This document shows positions 1 to 6,645 of a stretch of 10,110 bases of DNA, piece by piece; the stretch's first letter is position 1; every line of letters begins with the position of its first letter. Position numbers and translations under genes: made by a program. A model generated the notes under the pieces. It saw only the letters and a list, made by a program, of their open reading frames with translations, was not told the origin of the DNA and ran no database searches. This DNA is from Candidatus Aminicenantota bacterium (GTDB taxonomy: Bacteria; Acidobacteriota; Aminicenantia; UBA2199), in assembly GCA_030639705.1 (NCBI GenBank), contig DAOWKX010000065.1, positions 1 to 10,110 of the forward strand, written 5' to 3'.

Positions 1-633
1 GGTTGTTAAATATTCTTCTGACGACGAATGGTATGACCAATAAATCCGCCAGGGTTTTCCAATGATTAAATCTTCATGAACCGGTCCCCAGAAACGGGAA
101 TCAAAACTATTGTCTCTATTATCTCCCATACAGAAATATTGGTTTGAGGGAATGGTGTATTCAGGAAAATTGTCGCGATAACCATTCACTATTTCCGAAT
201 CTTTAAAAAAGGTATAGTGCTCATCCAGAGGCTTGTCATCAATATAGACTTTTTTATCCATGATTTTAATGGTTTCACCTGGCAAACCAATGATCCTTTT
301 AACATACTCTTTATCCATCTCTGCCGGTGATTTAAAGGTAACGATCATCCCCCTCTCTATTTTCTGTTGTGGAAAAAGTAGTCCATCCCATAAACCCAGG
401 GAACGGGAATAGGAAACCTTACCCACCAGAAGATGATCCCCGATTAAAAGGGTATCCTCCATAGAACCGGTGGGAATTACAAATGATTGAAGAAGAAAAG
501 TCATTACAAAAAAAACATAAATTAAAACCTCTGAAAAAAGTTCGAAATACTCTCTAAATATCCCGATTTCCTTTCTCCGCTCCCTGATAATTCTTTTTCT
601 CTCTTTTCGTTTTTCAAGATATTTTTTAATCAT
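1..633 (-). CDS. lepB: Signal peptidase I (3' end cut by window edge)
   Basis: This is a type I signal peptidase (family S26), the membrane serine protease that removes signal peptides from exported proteins on the periplasmic face of the inner membrane. 211 codons are visible, starting with ATG at 633-631; the stop lies left of the window. A basic N-terminus (KKYLEKRKERKRIIRERRKE) precedes one hydrophobic segment at about residues 30-50. The catalytic Ser is Ser57 in the motif IPTGSMEDTL, and the general-base Lys is Lys112 in YVKRIIGLPGE. Their spacing of 55 residues equals that of E. coli LepB (Ser90/Lys145, known for the family). Box E, GDNRDNSFDSR, is intact at residues 170-180, so the enzyme looks active. 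It is transcribed divergently from the acyltransferase gene. No good ribosome-binding site is seen just upstream of the start. Identification is firm; only the C-terminus is missing. Confidence 0.96.
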   Translation of the reverse strand, partial: MIKKYLEKRKERKRIIRERRKEIGIFREYFELFSEVLIYVFFVMTFLLQSFVIPTGSMEDTLLIGDHLLVGKVSYSRSLGLWDGLLFPQQKIERGMIVTFKSPAEMDKEYVKRIIGLPGETIKIMDKKVYIDDKPLDEHYTFFKDSEIVNGYRDNFPEYTIPSNQYFCMGDNRDNSFDSRFWGPVHEDLIIGKPWRIYWSYHSSSEEYLTT

Positions 634-672
634 GGTGTATTTTACTTTAATTCCCGATCAAAATCAACATCT

Positions 673-701
673 TTTATATCAGGCTTTATTGAAATTGACA
701 A
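673..701 (-). promoter_or_regulatory. Sigma-70 promoter for the signal peptidase gene
   Basis: Reading the minus strand, TTGTCA (701-696), a 17-bp spacer and TATAAA (678-673) form a near-consensus housekeeping promoter. Transcription would start near 666, giving a leader of about 33 nt. Its -35 box overlaps that of the opposing promoter. Confidence 0.7.
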
Positions 702-723
702 CCGCCCTGAAACAAAGTAAAAT
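695..723 (+). promoter_or_regulatory. Sigma-70 promoter for the acyltransferase gene
   Basis: TTGACA (695-700), a 17-bp spacer and TAAAAT (718-723) make a consensus-like promoter. The predicted transcription start near 730 leaves only about 6 nt before the ATG at 736, which also lacks a Shine-Dalgarno sequence. The -35 hexamer is shared, offset by one base, with the leftward promoter. Confidence 0.7.
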
Positions 724-735
724 TTATGCTAAAAA

Positions 736-2193
736 ATGATATTCACTTCAATCGATTTCATCATTTTCCTGAGTATTGTGTTTTCAATTTCCCTGGTTAT
801 TCCCTATAAAATAAAATGGATGTTTCTCTTAGCTGCCAGCTATTTTTTTTACGGAAACTGGAATATCGATTATCTGGTTTTACTCATCATACCCACACTG
901 ATTACCTACCTTATTGCTATTAAAATGAATTCAATAAAACTCACTGTCAGTAGAAAAAGACTGTTTATTATCGGTCTCATCCTCACTCTGGCGGGTTTGA
1001 TTATCTTTAAATATGCTGATTTTATTATCACTACATTCTCTGTTCTTATGAGCCTCTTTGTGGATAAAATCTCCCTTAAACCGGTACATTTAATTCATCC
1101 GATCGGTATATCCTTTTTCACTTTTAAATTGGTCAGCTATCTAATCGATGTTTACCGAGCAGATATTAAGCCAGAAAAGCATCTCGGCTATTTTGCCCTG
1201 TATATATCATTTTTCCCTCAAATTTTCATGGGACCCATTGATAGAGCCAGGCATTTTATCCCGGAACTAAAAAAAAGAGTCCCCTTTGATATCGATCGGG
1301 TGATCTCAGGAGTTCAACTGATTGCCTGGGGCGTATTCAAAAAAATGGTTATTGCTGATAGAATCTCTATTTTTGTGAACGAGGTTTTTCAAAATCCCCA
1401 GCAGCAAGGAATCAACCTGATTTTTGGTGCTTACTTTTATGCCTTCCAGATTTACTGCGATTTTTCAGGATATACCGATATGGCCATTGGCATTTCTCGA
1501 ATTCTTGGCTTCAAATCTATTAGAAATTTTAATTTTCCCTATTTCAGCACCTCAATCAGCCAATTCTGGAACCGATGGCACATTTCTCTCTCAACCTGGT
1601 TGAGAGACTACCTGTTCCTGCCCATTGCTTATTCAACCATGCGCAGACTCAATTCTTCCCAGCCAAAACGCATAAAGGCGGAAGCATGGGGATACACAGC
1701 GGGGATGTTTGTTACCATGTTTTTAGGCGGATTATGGCACGGCGCCAGCTGGACTTTTGTCTTATGGGGCATAATTCACGGCCTTTATCTAATCGCATCA
1801 TATAGCACAAAAAAAGCCAGGAAAAAGATAATGAAAACCTTTCGATTAAATAAATTTTCCAGATTACATAGATTTTTTAGTATCCTGATCACGTTCAATC
1901 TGGTATCATTTGCCTGGATCATATTCAGATCGGAATCCTTTCATAAGGCTCTTATTTACTTGAAAAATATACAGTTTTCCATTCCGGACATAGGTATCGC
2001 CCATTTGATTTTTAATTTGTGCCTGATCATATTTTTTGTCGGATTGGAGATTCTCTATAAAAATAGAGATAAATTTAATTTCATCAAAAAAATGCCCCGG
2101 TTATCTAAGATTGCTGCTTTTGCATTATTTATTTGTTTCATCATTATTTTCTCAGTGGATGTTTCCAATGAATTTATTTATTTTCAATTCTAA
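736..2193 (+). CDS. Membrane-bound O-acyltransferase (AlgI/DltB-type MBOAT)
   Basis: A 485-residue polytopic membrane protein of the MBOAT family, the size of AlgI (alginate O-acetylase). Family members take an acyl group, usually acetyl, from a cytoplasmic donor and pass it across the inner membrane for attachment to a secreted polymer. The N-terminus (MIFTSIDFIIFLSIVF) is typical of the family and supports the start at 736. Diagnostic blocks include FPQIFMGPIDRARHFIPEL and QIYCDFSGYTDMAIGISRIL. The segment around NFPYFSTSISQFWNRWHISL contains His282. The second block, GGLWHGASWTFVLWG, carries the near-invariant catalytic His335. About ten or more hydrophobic segments are spread over the length. 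The last 26 bp overlap the next gene, which suggests translational coupling to an SGNH-like partner, as in AlgI with AlgJ/AlgX. The polymer substrate cannot be read from the sequence; the family and fold are confident. Confidence 0.93.
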   Translation: MIFTSIDFIIFLSIVFSISLVIPYKIKWMFLLAASYFFYGNWNIDYLVLLIIPTLITYLIAIKMNSIKLTVSRKRLFIIGLILTLAGLIIFKYADFIITTFSVLMSLFVDKISLKPVHLIHPIGISFFTFKLVSYLIDVYRADIKPEKHLGYFALYISFFPQIFMGPIDRARHFIPELKKRVPFDIDRVISGVQLIAWGVFKKMVIADRISIFVNEVFQNPQQQGINLIFGAYFYAFQIYCDFSGYTDMAIGISRILGFKSIRNFNFPYFSTSISQFWNRWHISLSTWLRDYLFLPIAYSTMRRLNSSQPKRIKAEAWGYTAGMFVTMFLGGLWHGASWTFVLWGIIHGLYLIASYSTKKARKKIMKTFRLNKFSRLHRFFSILITFNLVSFAWIIFRSESFHKALIYLKNIQFSIPDIGIAHLIFNLCLIIFFVGLEILYKNRDKFNFIKKMPRLSKIAAFALFICFIIIFSVDVSNEFIYFQF

Positions 2194-3157
2194 AACCAAA
2201 AAACCCATACCAAGAATCATTCTGTTTTTGGTATTGTTATTTTTATCAGATCGTTTTTTGTTTTTTTTAATTTCCAGTATCGAATCCAGATTGCTGGTTG
2301 ATCATTCTTTTAAAAAAAACTTTATTGATTACTCAAAAAATAAAAATTTTAATACCATTATACTGGGAACATCCCGGACCCTCGAAGGAATTCATCCCGT
2401 CTACTTTTCAAGTTTGCTAAACCAAAATGCCTATAAAGAAGCGCAATTTGGAAAAGGACCAAAATATAATTATTTATTTTATAAATTTTATAAAAAACAT
2501 TGTGGTGTTCCCAAAGTATTGATATACGGGATGGATTACTTCATGTTTAATCTGGATTCAAGAATCCGTTGGCTTCACCGTTTTAATCACCAGGAAAATA
2601 AAGACTATTTTGGTAATTTTTTGATGTTATTAAAATATAAAAAAAATATTGATGATTTTACCGACATTATGCTGGAAAAGTTAAAACAGGGATTGGGCGA
2701 AAGCGGGAATTTAGTCCCTCTTCGAGATTTTGTAAAAATTCAGAAATACCGAGGGGTTGATTTTGAAAAAATAAGAATTGATTCGGAAAGACCAGACAGA
2801 TTCAAACATTTCCGTTACCATAAATTTCCTGGAGTTGAGGGCGATTATTTCCTTAAACTGCTGGAGGAATGCCAAAAAGACGAGGTGAAAGTCATACTGG
2901 TTTTTATTCCGAATTACTATGGTACCAATGTAACAAATATCCAGAGACAATTATTTTATGAAGATATTCACAAAATTGTAAAACCTTTTGACAATATTAA
3001 TATATATAACTATAATAAAATAAAAAAATTTCCATTAAAAAACAGGGAATATTTCTTGAATGGTGGATATGGACTGACGAATTCTCACCTTTCAAAAAAA
3101 GGAGCAGCCCTATTTAATCGTAAATTTCTTAAAGATATCAAGCACCACTATGATTAA
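2168..3157 (+). CDS. SGNH/AlgX-like single-pass protein, partner of the MBOAT
   Basis: A protein of 329 residues if started at the ATG at 2168, which has a weak GTGGA upstream (an ATG at 2159 is also possible). An open frame extends back to 2036 but lies inside the MBOAT gene and is unlikely to be used. A short basic N-terminus leads into one membrane helix at about residues 14-35; the rest should be periplasmic. Residues 64-74 read IILGTSRTLEG, the nucleophile-Ser block (Ser69) of SGNH-type esterases and acyltransferases. The C-terminus has TNSHLSKKGAALF with His307, matching the catalytic His block. The usual DxxH aspartate is absent (Thr304-Asn-Ser-His307). Such proteins commonly sit beside MBOAT genes and complete O-acyl transfer to a polysaccharide (AlgJ/AlgX, DltD). 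The 26-bp overlap with the MBOAT supports that role by inference. Sequence similarity to any named member is weak, so the function is provisional. Confidence 0.72.
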   Translation: MNLFIFNSKTKKPIPRIILFLVLLFLSDRFLFFLISSIESRLLVDHSFKKNFIDYSKNKNFNTIILGTSRTLEGIHPVYFSSLLNQNAYKEAQFGKGPKYNYLFYKFYKKHCGVPKVLIYGMDYFMFNLDSRIRWLHRFNHQENKDYFGNFLMLLKYKKNIDDFTDIMLEKLKQGLGESGNLVPLRDFVKIQKYRGVDFEKIRIDSERPDRFKHFRYHKFPGVEGDYFLKLLEECQKDEVKVILVFIPNYYGTNVTNIQRQLFYEDIHKIVKPFDNINIYNYNKIKKFPLKNREYFLNGGYGLTNSHLSKKGAALFNRKFLKDIKHHYD

Positions 3158-3183
3158 TTATTACCAAAAATGAAAAAAACGGT

Positions 3184-3215
3184 TGGTTATTTTATCCGGT
3201 TACTTAAAATAACCA
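3184..3215. repeat. Perfect 11-bp inverted repeat upstream of the lptC-like gene
   Basis: TGGTTATTTTA (3184-3194) and its exact complement TAAAATAACCA (3205-3215) flank a 10-nt loop. Outer bases 3181-3183 and 3218-3220 can extend the stem across a 2-nt bulge. It lies 27 nt after the SGNH-like stop and 14 nt before the next ATG. No T-run follows, so it is not a standard terminator. It could be an operator, an mRNA-stabilising hairpin, or a structure controlling translation. Confidence 0.6.
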
Positions 3216-3229
3216 TAACCATTTAAATT

Positions 3230-5065
3230 ATGAAATACAGAACATTAATTAAAGCGTTGATATTGATTGTGTTTATATTACTCCTGTATTTTATTCTCTC
3301 AGAATTCAAACCCAGAAAAGAGATTAATTCCCTTGAAACTTTCGAGCCCGATGGCATAAAGATGAAATATATTGCCTTTAATAAAAATAATCAAAAGAGT
3401 ATCGAAGTCAGGTGTGCAGAGTCAAAAAGAGCGGAAGATGACAAAACCTTAATGAAAAAAATCAACGCCACAATTTTCAAGAAGGGAAAACTGGATCAAG
3501 AGATATATATATCCGCTGACAGAGGTTATTCATCCAATAATATCAATCGTTTTTTTATAGAAAAAAATGCCAGAATTCACTCTAAGGATCTGGAAGTCAA
3601 GAGTGAGAGTTTTACCATTACTTCAAGAAATAAATTATCAACTGAAAAAGTCGTACAATACACGGCCAGAGGGTTAAAAGGAATCGCTTACAAAGGCCTT
3701 GTATTTTACCTTAAACTGAATGTTTTGAAATTATTTGATACCGAAGGAATATATAACCGGGATGCGCAAAAATTTGATTATAAAACGACTCTGTTATGGG
3801 TGATTGACAAAAATCATTCAGTGGTTTTCGAAAAGGGGACAGAAATAAAAGATAAAAACACAATACTTAGAAGTGATCAATTGAATATGATATTCGATGA
3901 AGATTTCAAGCAAATCAAGCAAAGCAAATCCAATAAGAACAGTTATCTTTTTAGAGAGAATCAGGAAAAGAATGAAACAATTGAAATAAAATCCAAATCT
4001 TTGCATGGTGTTTATACCAAATCAGGAGAATTAAAGACAGTAGTCGCAAGAAGAAATGCCAGGGTCATCATGAAAGATCCCAAAAACCTAACCGAAATTT
4101 TTTCTCCCTTTATCAAAATCGAATTTCAACCTCAAACCGGTCAGATTTCAAAAGTCTGGATGACAAAAAAAGGCCAGGTTAAAAACAGTGGTACATCCAA
4201 TTTCTGGATTTCCGCACAAGAAATACACCTGTGGTTCCGGAAAGGTGAAATGATAAGAGGAGAAGCAACCAAAAACTGCAAATTTCATATCAATGACTAT
4301 CATGGCCATACAAAAAAATTGACTTATGATGTTAAAAAAAATCTAATTCACCTGATAGGGGATGAATCCACCATTAAAAAAGATCAAAACACCTTCATCT
4401 CCAGGGATTTTGTGGTGGATACCAAACAGGATATTTTAAGTTCATCTGAAGGTATAAAATCAATCATCCTTCCTGAAAAGAAAAATGCTTTATTTTCAAC
4501 AGATTCAATCTTTATCAATTCAAAAATAATTGAAATCCATCAGCGAGATAATAAAATTCTGTATAAAAATAAAATTCGGCTCCAACAAGATGACACAATT
4601 CTGACCGCAGACAATCTGGAAATTTTAGATCAGAATAAAATGGATGCCCAAGGAAGCGTCTCTCTCCTATTTAAAGATAAAGAAGAGGAAATAAATCTGC
4701 GAGGCGATAACATTGTATTTGATCCTGAACCGAAAACGATAACAATAAAAGAAAATGGAATTTTAAAAAATAAAGACAGGATGTTAAACGCCAAATATAT
4801 AAGAATCACTTTCAATAAAGATCAGGAACTGGATAATATATATGGCGAAAATGAAGTTCGTTTTATCAAAGATAAAATCCAGGGCAACTCAAAAAAAGTA
4901 AACTGGGAATATAAAAAAGAAATCATGATATTTCTTGAATCAGCTCAGATAAAAAGCCAGAGTAAGGGGATCACCAGAGGAGACAGATTAAGACTCGATC
5001 TCAAAGATAATAAGATTATGATTCTTTCGGATCAACAAAACCGATCCGAAACCATCATCGAATAA
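3230..5065 (+). CDS. lptC: LptC/LptA (OstA)-like lipopolysaccharide transport protein, enlarged
   Basis: A 611-residue protein with an N-terminal membrane anchor (about residues 8-26, ALILIVFILLLYFILSE) and a long periplasmic region rich in alternating beta-strand patterns. The first ~180 residues after the anchor resemble LptC. Later segments resemble the OstA/LptA fold, with repeated phrases such as ILTADNLEIL, INLRGDNIVFD and RGDRLRLDLKDNKIMIL. LptC and LptA form the beta-jellyroll bridge that carries lipopolysaccharide from the LptBFG transporter to the outer membrane. E. coli LptC is 191 residues, so this protein looks like a fused or multiplied bridge. lptB, which often follows these genes, is absent; a larC-like gene follows after 22 bp. 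No Shine-Dalgarno sequence is visible, and a strong inverted repeat lies just upstream. Family membership is likely; the number of jellyroll units cannot be counted by eye. Confidence 0.78.
   Translation: MKYRTLIKALILIVFILLLYFILSEFKPRKEINSLETFEPDGIKMKYIAFNKNNQKSIEVRCAESKRAEDDKTLMKKINATIFKKGKLDQEIYISADRGYSSNNINRFFIEKNARIHSKDLEVKSESFTITSRNKLSTEKVVQYTARGLKGIAYKGLVFYLKLNVLKLFDTEGIYNRDAQKFDYKTTLLWVIDKNHSVVFEKGTEIKDKNTILRSDQLNMIFDEDFKQIKQSKSNKNSYLFRENQEKNETIEIKSKSLHGVYTKSGELKTVVARRNARVIMKDPKNLTEIFSPFIKIEFQPQTGQISKVWMTKKGQVKNSGTSNFWISAQEIHLWFRKGEMIRGEATKNCKFHINDYHGHTKKLTYDVKKNLIHLIGDESTIKKDQNTFISRDFVVDTKQDILSSSEGIKSIILPEKKNALFSTDSIFINSKIIEIHQRDNKILYKNKIRLQQDDTILTADNLEILDQNKMDAQGSVSLLFKDKEEEINLRGDNIVFDPEPKTITIKENGILKNKDRMLNAKYIRITFNKDQELDNIYGENEVRFIKDKIQGNSKKVNWEYKKEIMIFLESAQIKSQSKGITRGDRLRLDLKDNKIMILSDQQNRSETIIE
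5025..5051. repeat. 9-bp inverted repeat at the 3' end of the lptC-like gene
   Basis: TTTCGGATC (5025-5033) and GATCCGAAA (5043-5051) are perfect complements around a 9-nt loop, ending 11 nt before the stop codon. No T-run follows. It may be an mRNA hairpin between the lptC-like and larC genes, or chance within coding sequence. Confidence 0.4.
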
Positions 5066-5087
5066 ATTTTGGTTATTGGGATAAATA

Positions 5088-5891
5088 ATGAAATTATTAA
5101 TTGATCCAATCGGCGGAATAGCAGGCGATATGTTTGCCGCGGCACTTATATCTGCCGGTGCAAATCCAGAGCTTATGAAAACGGCGATGTTATCGGCTGC
5201 ATCAAAACTGGGAACAGCTGATTTGAGTATCAAAAAAACCTCAGACGGATGCATGCAATTAAAAATGAAATTACGTTCCTCAAAGCATCATCTGGAAGAA
5301 AATGAAGCCAAAGCCTATCTAAATGAACTTTTCAATGAATTTAATATTGAAAAAAAGTATAGATATTTCGGGGAAAAAATATTAACAGTATTACTTAAAG
5401 CTGAAAAAAAGGCCCATTCTGACTACAACATCATTATCACTCATCCCACAGGAAATCACCATCATTCAAAAAACCACGCCCATCATCACCTATCTGACCA
5501 GCATAAAAATGGGACTTGTTTACATGAAGCCCAGGATATTATTATTGATATAATGGGAACTGTGATGGGAATGCAAAATTTAAAAATCGAACCCAAAGCC
5601 ATATTGTTAAACCCCGTATCTGTCGGTGACGGGACGATTGACTTTTCTCATGGCATCTTTGATGTACCCGCGCCGGCCACAAAAATAATATTAGAACAGT
5701 TTGGGATTACCTGGGTAAAGGGTCCGGTAGCTAAAGAGTTGTGTACCCCTACAGGAGCTTCGATCTTGGCTGCGCTGGGAGCCACACTGGACCCATCAAA
5801 AAGAAAATTAAAAACCCGATTTATCAGCAAGGGAAAAGCCAGGGGAACTTATCTTTACAATATCCAGGCATTTCAAATTTACATTTATTAG
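5088..5891 (+). CDS. larC: LarC-type nickel-cofactor protein, N-terminal domain only
   Basis: A 267-residue protein matching the N-terminal part of LarC (formerly DUF111). LarC inserts nickel into the pyridinium bis-thiocarboxylate cofactor of lactate racemase and related enzymes, in a CTP-dependent reaction. Matching blocks are the N-terminal LLIDPIGGIAGDMFAAALISAG, a His-rich loop at about residues 119-147 (HPTGNHHHSKNHAHHHL), FDVPAPATKIILEQFG, and ELCTPTGASILAALG with the conserved TPTG at 220-223. Full LarC is usually near 400 residues and has a second domain. Here the frame stops just after the region equivalent to the GYGAGT segment, which reads SKGKARGT. Only 117 bp remain before the next gene, so no room is left for a separate second half. 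Lactobacillus larC1 alone is of similar size (known). No larB, larE or lactate racemase gene is seen. The start has only a weak TTGGGAT upstream; the 22-bp gap suggests cotranscription with the lptC-like gene. Confidence 0.85.
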   Translation: MKLLIDPIGGIAGDMFAAALISAGANPELMKTAMLSAASKLGTADLSIKKTSDGCMQLKMKLRSSKHHLEENEAKAYLNELFNEFNIEKKYRYFGEKILTVLLKAEKKAHSDYNIIITHPTGNHHHSKNHAHHHLSDQHKNGTCLHEAQDIIIDIMGTVMGMQNLKIEPKAILLNPVSVGDGTIDFSHGIFDVPAPATKIILEQFGITWVKGPVAKELCTPTGASILAALGATLDPSKRKLKTRFISKGKARGTYLYNIQAFQIYIY

Positions 5892-5951
5892 CTTTTATCC
5901 AACAAAAAATCAGATTAATCAAATAAAATTTCCGTTTTTTATAAAAAAGCC

Positions 5952-5980
5952 TTGACTTTTTTATTTACTCATTCTATATT
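5952..5980 (+). promoter_or_regulatory. Sigma-70 promoter for the DksA-like gene
   Basis: TTGACT (5952-5957), a 17-bp spacer and TATATT (5975-5980). The predicted start near 5987 gives a leader of about 22 nt that contains the gene's ribosome-binding site. A TTG that could extend the gene to 5952 is part of this -35 box, so that upstream start is rejected. Confidence 0.75.
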
Positions 5981-6008
5981 AATCCAAAAAAAAAAATTAG
6001 GACCCTAT

Positions 6009-6362
6009 ATGGAAAACAAAGAGCTTGAAAAATTCAAAAAAAAATTATTAAAATTAAAAGAAGAATTAAAAAAATTTATTGAATCAAATGAAGATTACTC
6101 ACAGACAGACTACTCAACCGATGAACTTGACCAGGCAACAGAGTTGATTGAAAAAATGACTGGATTTGCCGTATCCTCAAATATCCATCACAATATCACG
6201 GAAGTTGAGGAAGCGTTAGTGCGTATCGAAAATAATACCTACGGAAAATGTGTGAACTGTAATAAAGACATCCCTCTCAAACGGCTCCAGGTTCTGCCAT
6301 TTACAAAATATTGTGTGGAATGTCAGAAAGAGATTGAAGATACAAACAGGAATTATGGTTAA
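6009..6362 (+). CDS. DksA/TraR-family C4 zinc-finger regulator
   Basis: A 117-residue protein starting at the ATG at 6009, preceded at good spacing by AGGA and by its own promoter. Residues 1-75 form a lysine/glutamate-rich coiled coil. Its tip has the acidic signature D38-E-L-D41-Q-A43, which matches the DxxDxA motif of DksA that reaches the RNA polymerase active site. A C4 zinc finger follows with Cys81, Cys84, Cys102 and Cys105 (YGKCVNCNKDIPLKRL, YCVECQ). DksA binds the secondary channel of RNA polymerase and, with ppGpp, resets transcription under starvation (family knowledge). The protein is shorter than E. coli DksA (151 residues), so it may be a DksA or a related small TraR/DksA-type regulator. 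Intact tip residues argue for a DksA-like role. The gene appears monocistronic. Confidence 0.9.
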   Translation: MENKELEKFKKKLLKLKEELKKFIESNEDYSQTDYSTDELDQATELIEKMTGFAVSSNIHHNITEVEEALVRIENNTYGKCVNCNKDIPLKRLQVLPFTKYCVECQKEIEDTNRNYG

Positions 6363-6416
6363 ATCTTCTTGATGGGTGACTCAATAATTAATTGAATTGA
6401 TTTAATATAGATAGGG

Positions 6417-6613
6417 GGAGAAGCATAAGTATTCAGTTTTTCTAAGTGTAATGTATGTTAATTGAGCGTGAGGGAATTTCTTCCGAGCGTGCCCCGGAGG
6501 GAGCGAAGAATGTCTGGAAGATATTCCCGGAAGCGACATGGAAAATATTTTTTAAAAAATTATAAATATAAAAAGTTACTTTACTTTGGAAAACTGAATA
6601 CTTACGGAGAAGC
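6417..6613. mobile_element. 181-bp miniature transposon (MITE), IS66-like ends, with 8-bp target duplication
   Basis: The element spans 6425-6605 and is flanked by the direct repeat GGAGAAGC (6417-6424 and 6606-6613). Its 22-bp terminal inverted repeats (6426-6447 and 6583-6604) match at 20 of 22 positions around the core TAAGTATTCAGTTTT. Including the outermost base, the right end reads GTAAGTATTCAG and the left ATAAGTATTCAG. Eight-bp target duplications and GTAA-type ends are typical of the IS66 family, so an IS66-type transposase probably mobilised it (inference). It encodes no transposase. The interior 6462-6540 is much richer in G+C than its surroundings and contains a second, internal inverted repeat. 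Confidence 0.8.
6472..6528. repeat. Inverted repeat in the GC-rich core of the mobile element
   Basis: GGGAATTTCTTCC (6472-6484) and GGAAGATATTCCC (6516-6528) are complementary at 12 of 13 positions around a 31-nt GC-rich loop. In RNA it would fold as a long hairpin, possibly a structured transcript or a REP-like unit carried by the element. Confidence 0.5.
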
Positions 6614-6620
6614 CTATTGA
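6510..6620 (+). CDS. Possible 36-residue basic peptide within the mobile element
   Basis: An ATG at 6510 follows GGAGGGAG (6496-6503), one of the best ribosome-binding sequences in the window. It opens a 36-codon frame beginning MSGRYSRKRHGKYF, with ten Lys/Arg residues. The frame runs through the right terminal repeat and target duplication and stops at 6618-6620, inside the next gene's -35 box. Because the end lies in host DNA, the last residues depend on the insertion site. It may be chance; no similarity is recognised. Confidence 0.15.
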   Translation: MSGRYSRKRHGKYFLKNYKYKKLLYFGKLNTYGEAY

Positions 6621-6645
6621 CTTTTAGCTGATTTTACTGTATATT
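6617..6645 (+). promoter_or_regulatory. Sigma-70 promoter for the glycosyltransferase gene
   Basis: TTGACT (6617-6622), a 17-bp spacer and TATATT (6640-6645), the same hexamers as the DksA-like gene's promoter. Transcription would begin near 6652, leaving a leader of about 106 nt with no recognised riboswitch. The -35 box begins 3 nt after the mobile element's target duplication. Confidence 0.72.

Noticed and set aside
2036..2167. Longer start for the SGNH-like gene
   Set aside because: It begins with TTG deep inside the MBOAT gene and adds residues with no family resemblance; the ATG at 2168 places a normal membrane anchor at the N-terminus.
5930..5951. AT-only palindrome (TTTTTTATAAAAAA) as a terminator for the lptC-larC pair
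   Set aside because: The stem has almost no G or C and would not be stable enough for intrinsic termination.
5952..6008. N-terminal extension of the DksA-like protein from a TTG
   Set aside because: The TTG is part of the -35 box of that gene's own promoter, and the ATG at 6009 has a proper AGGA upstream.
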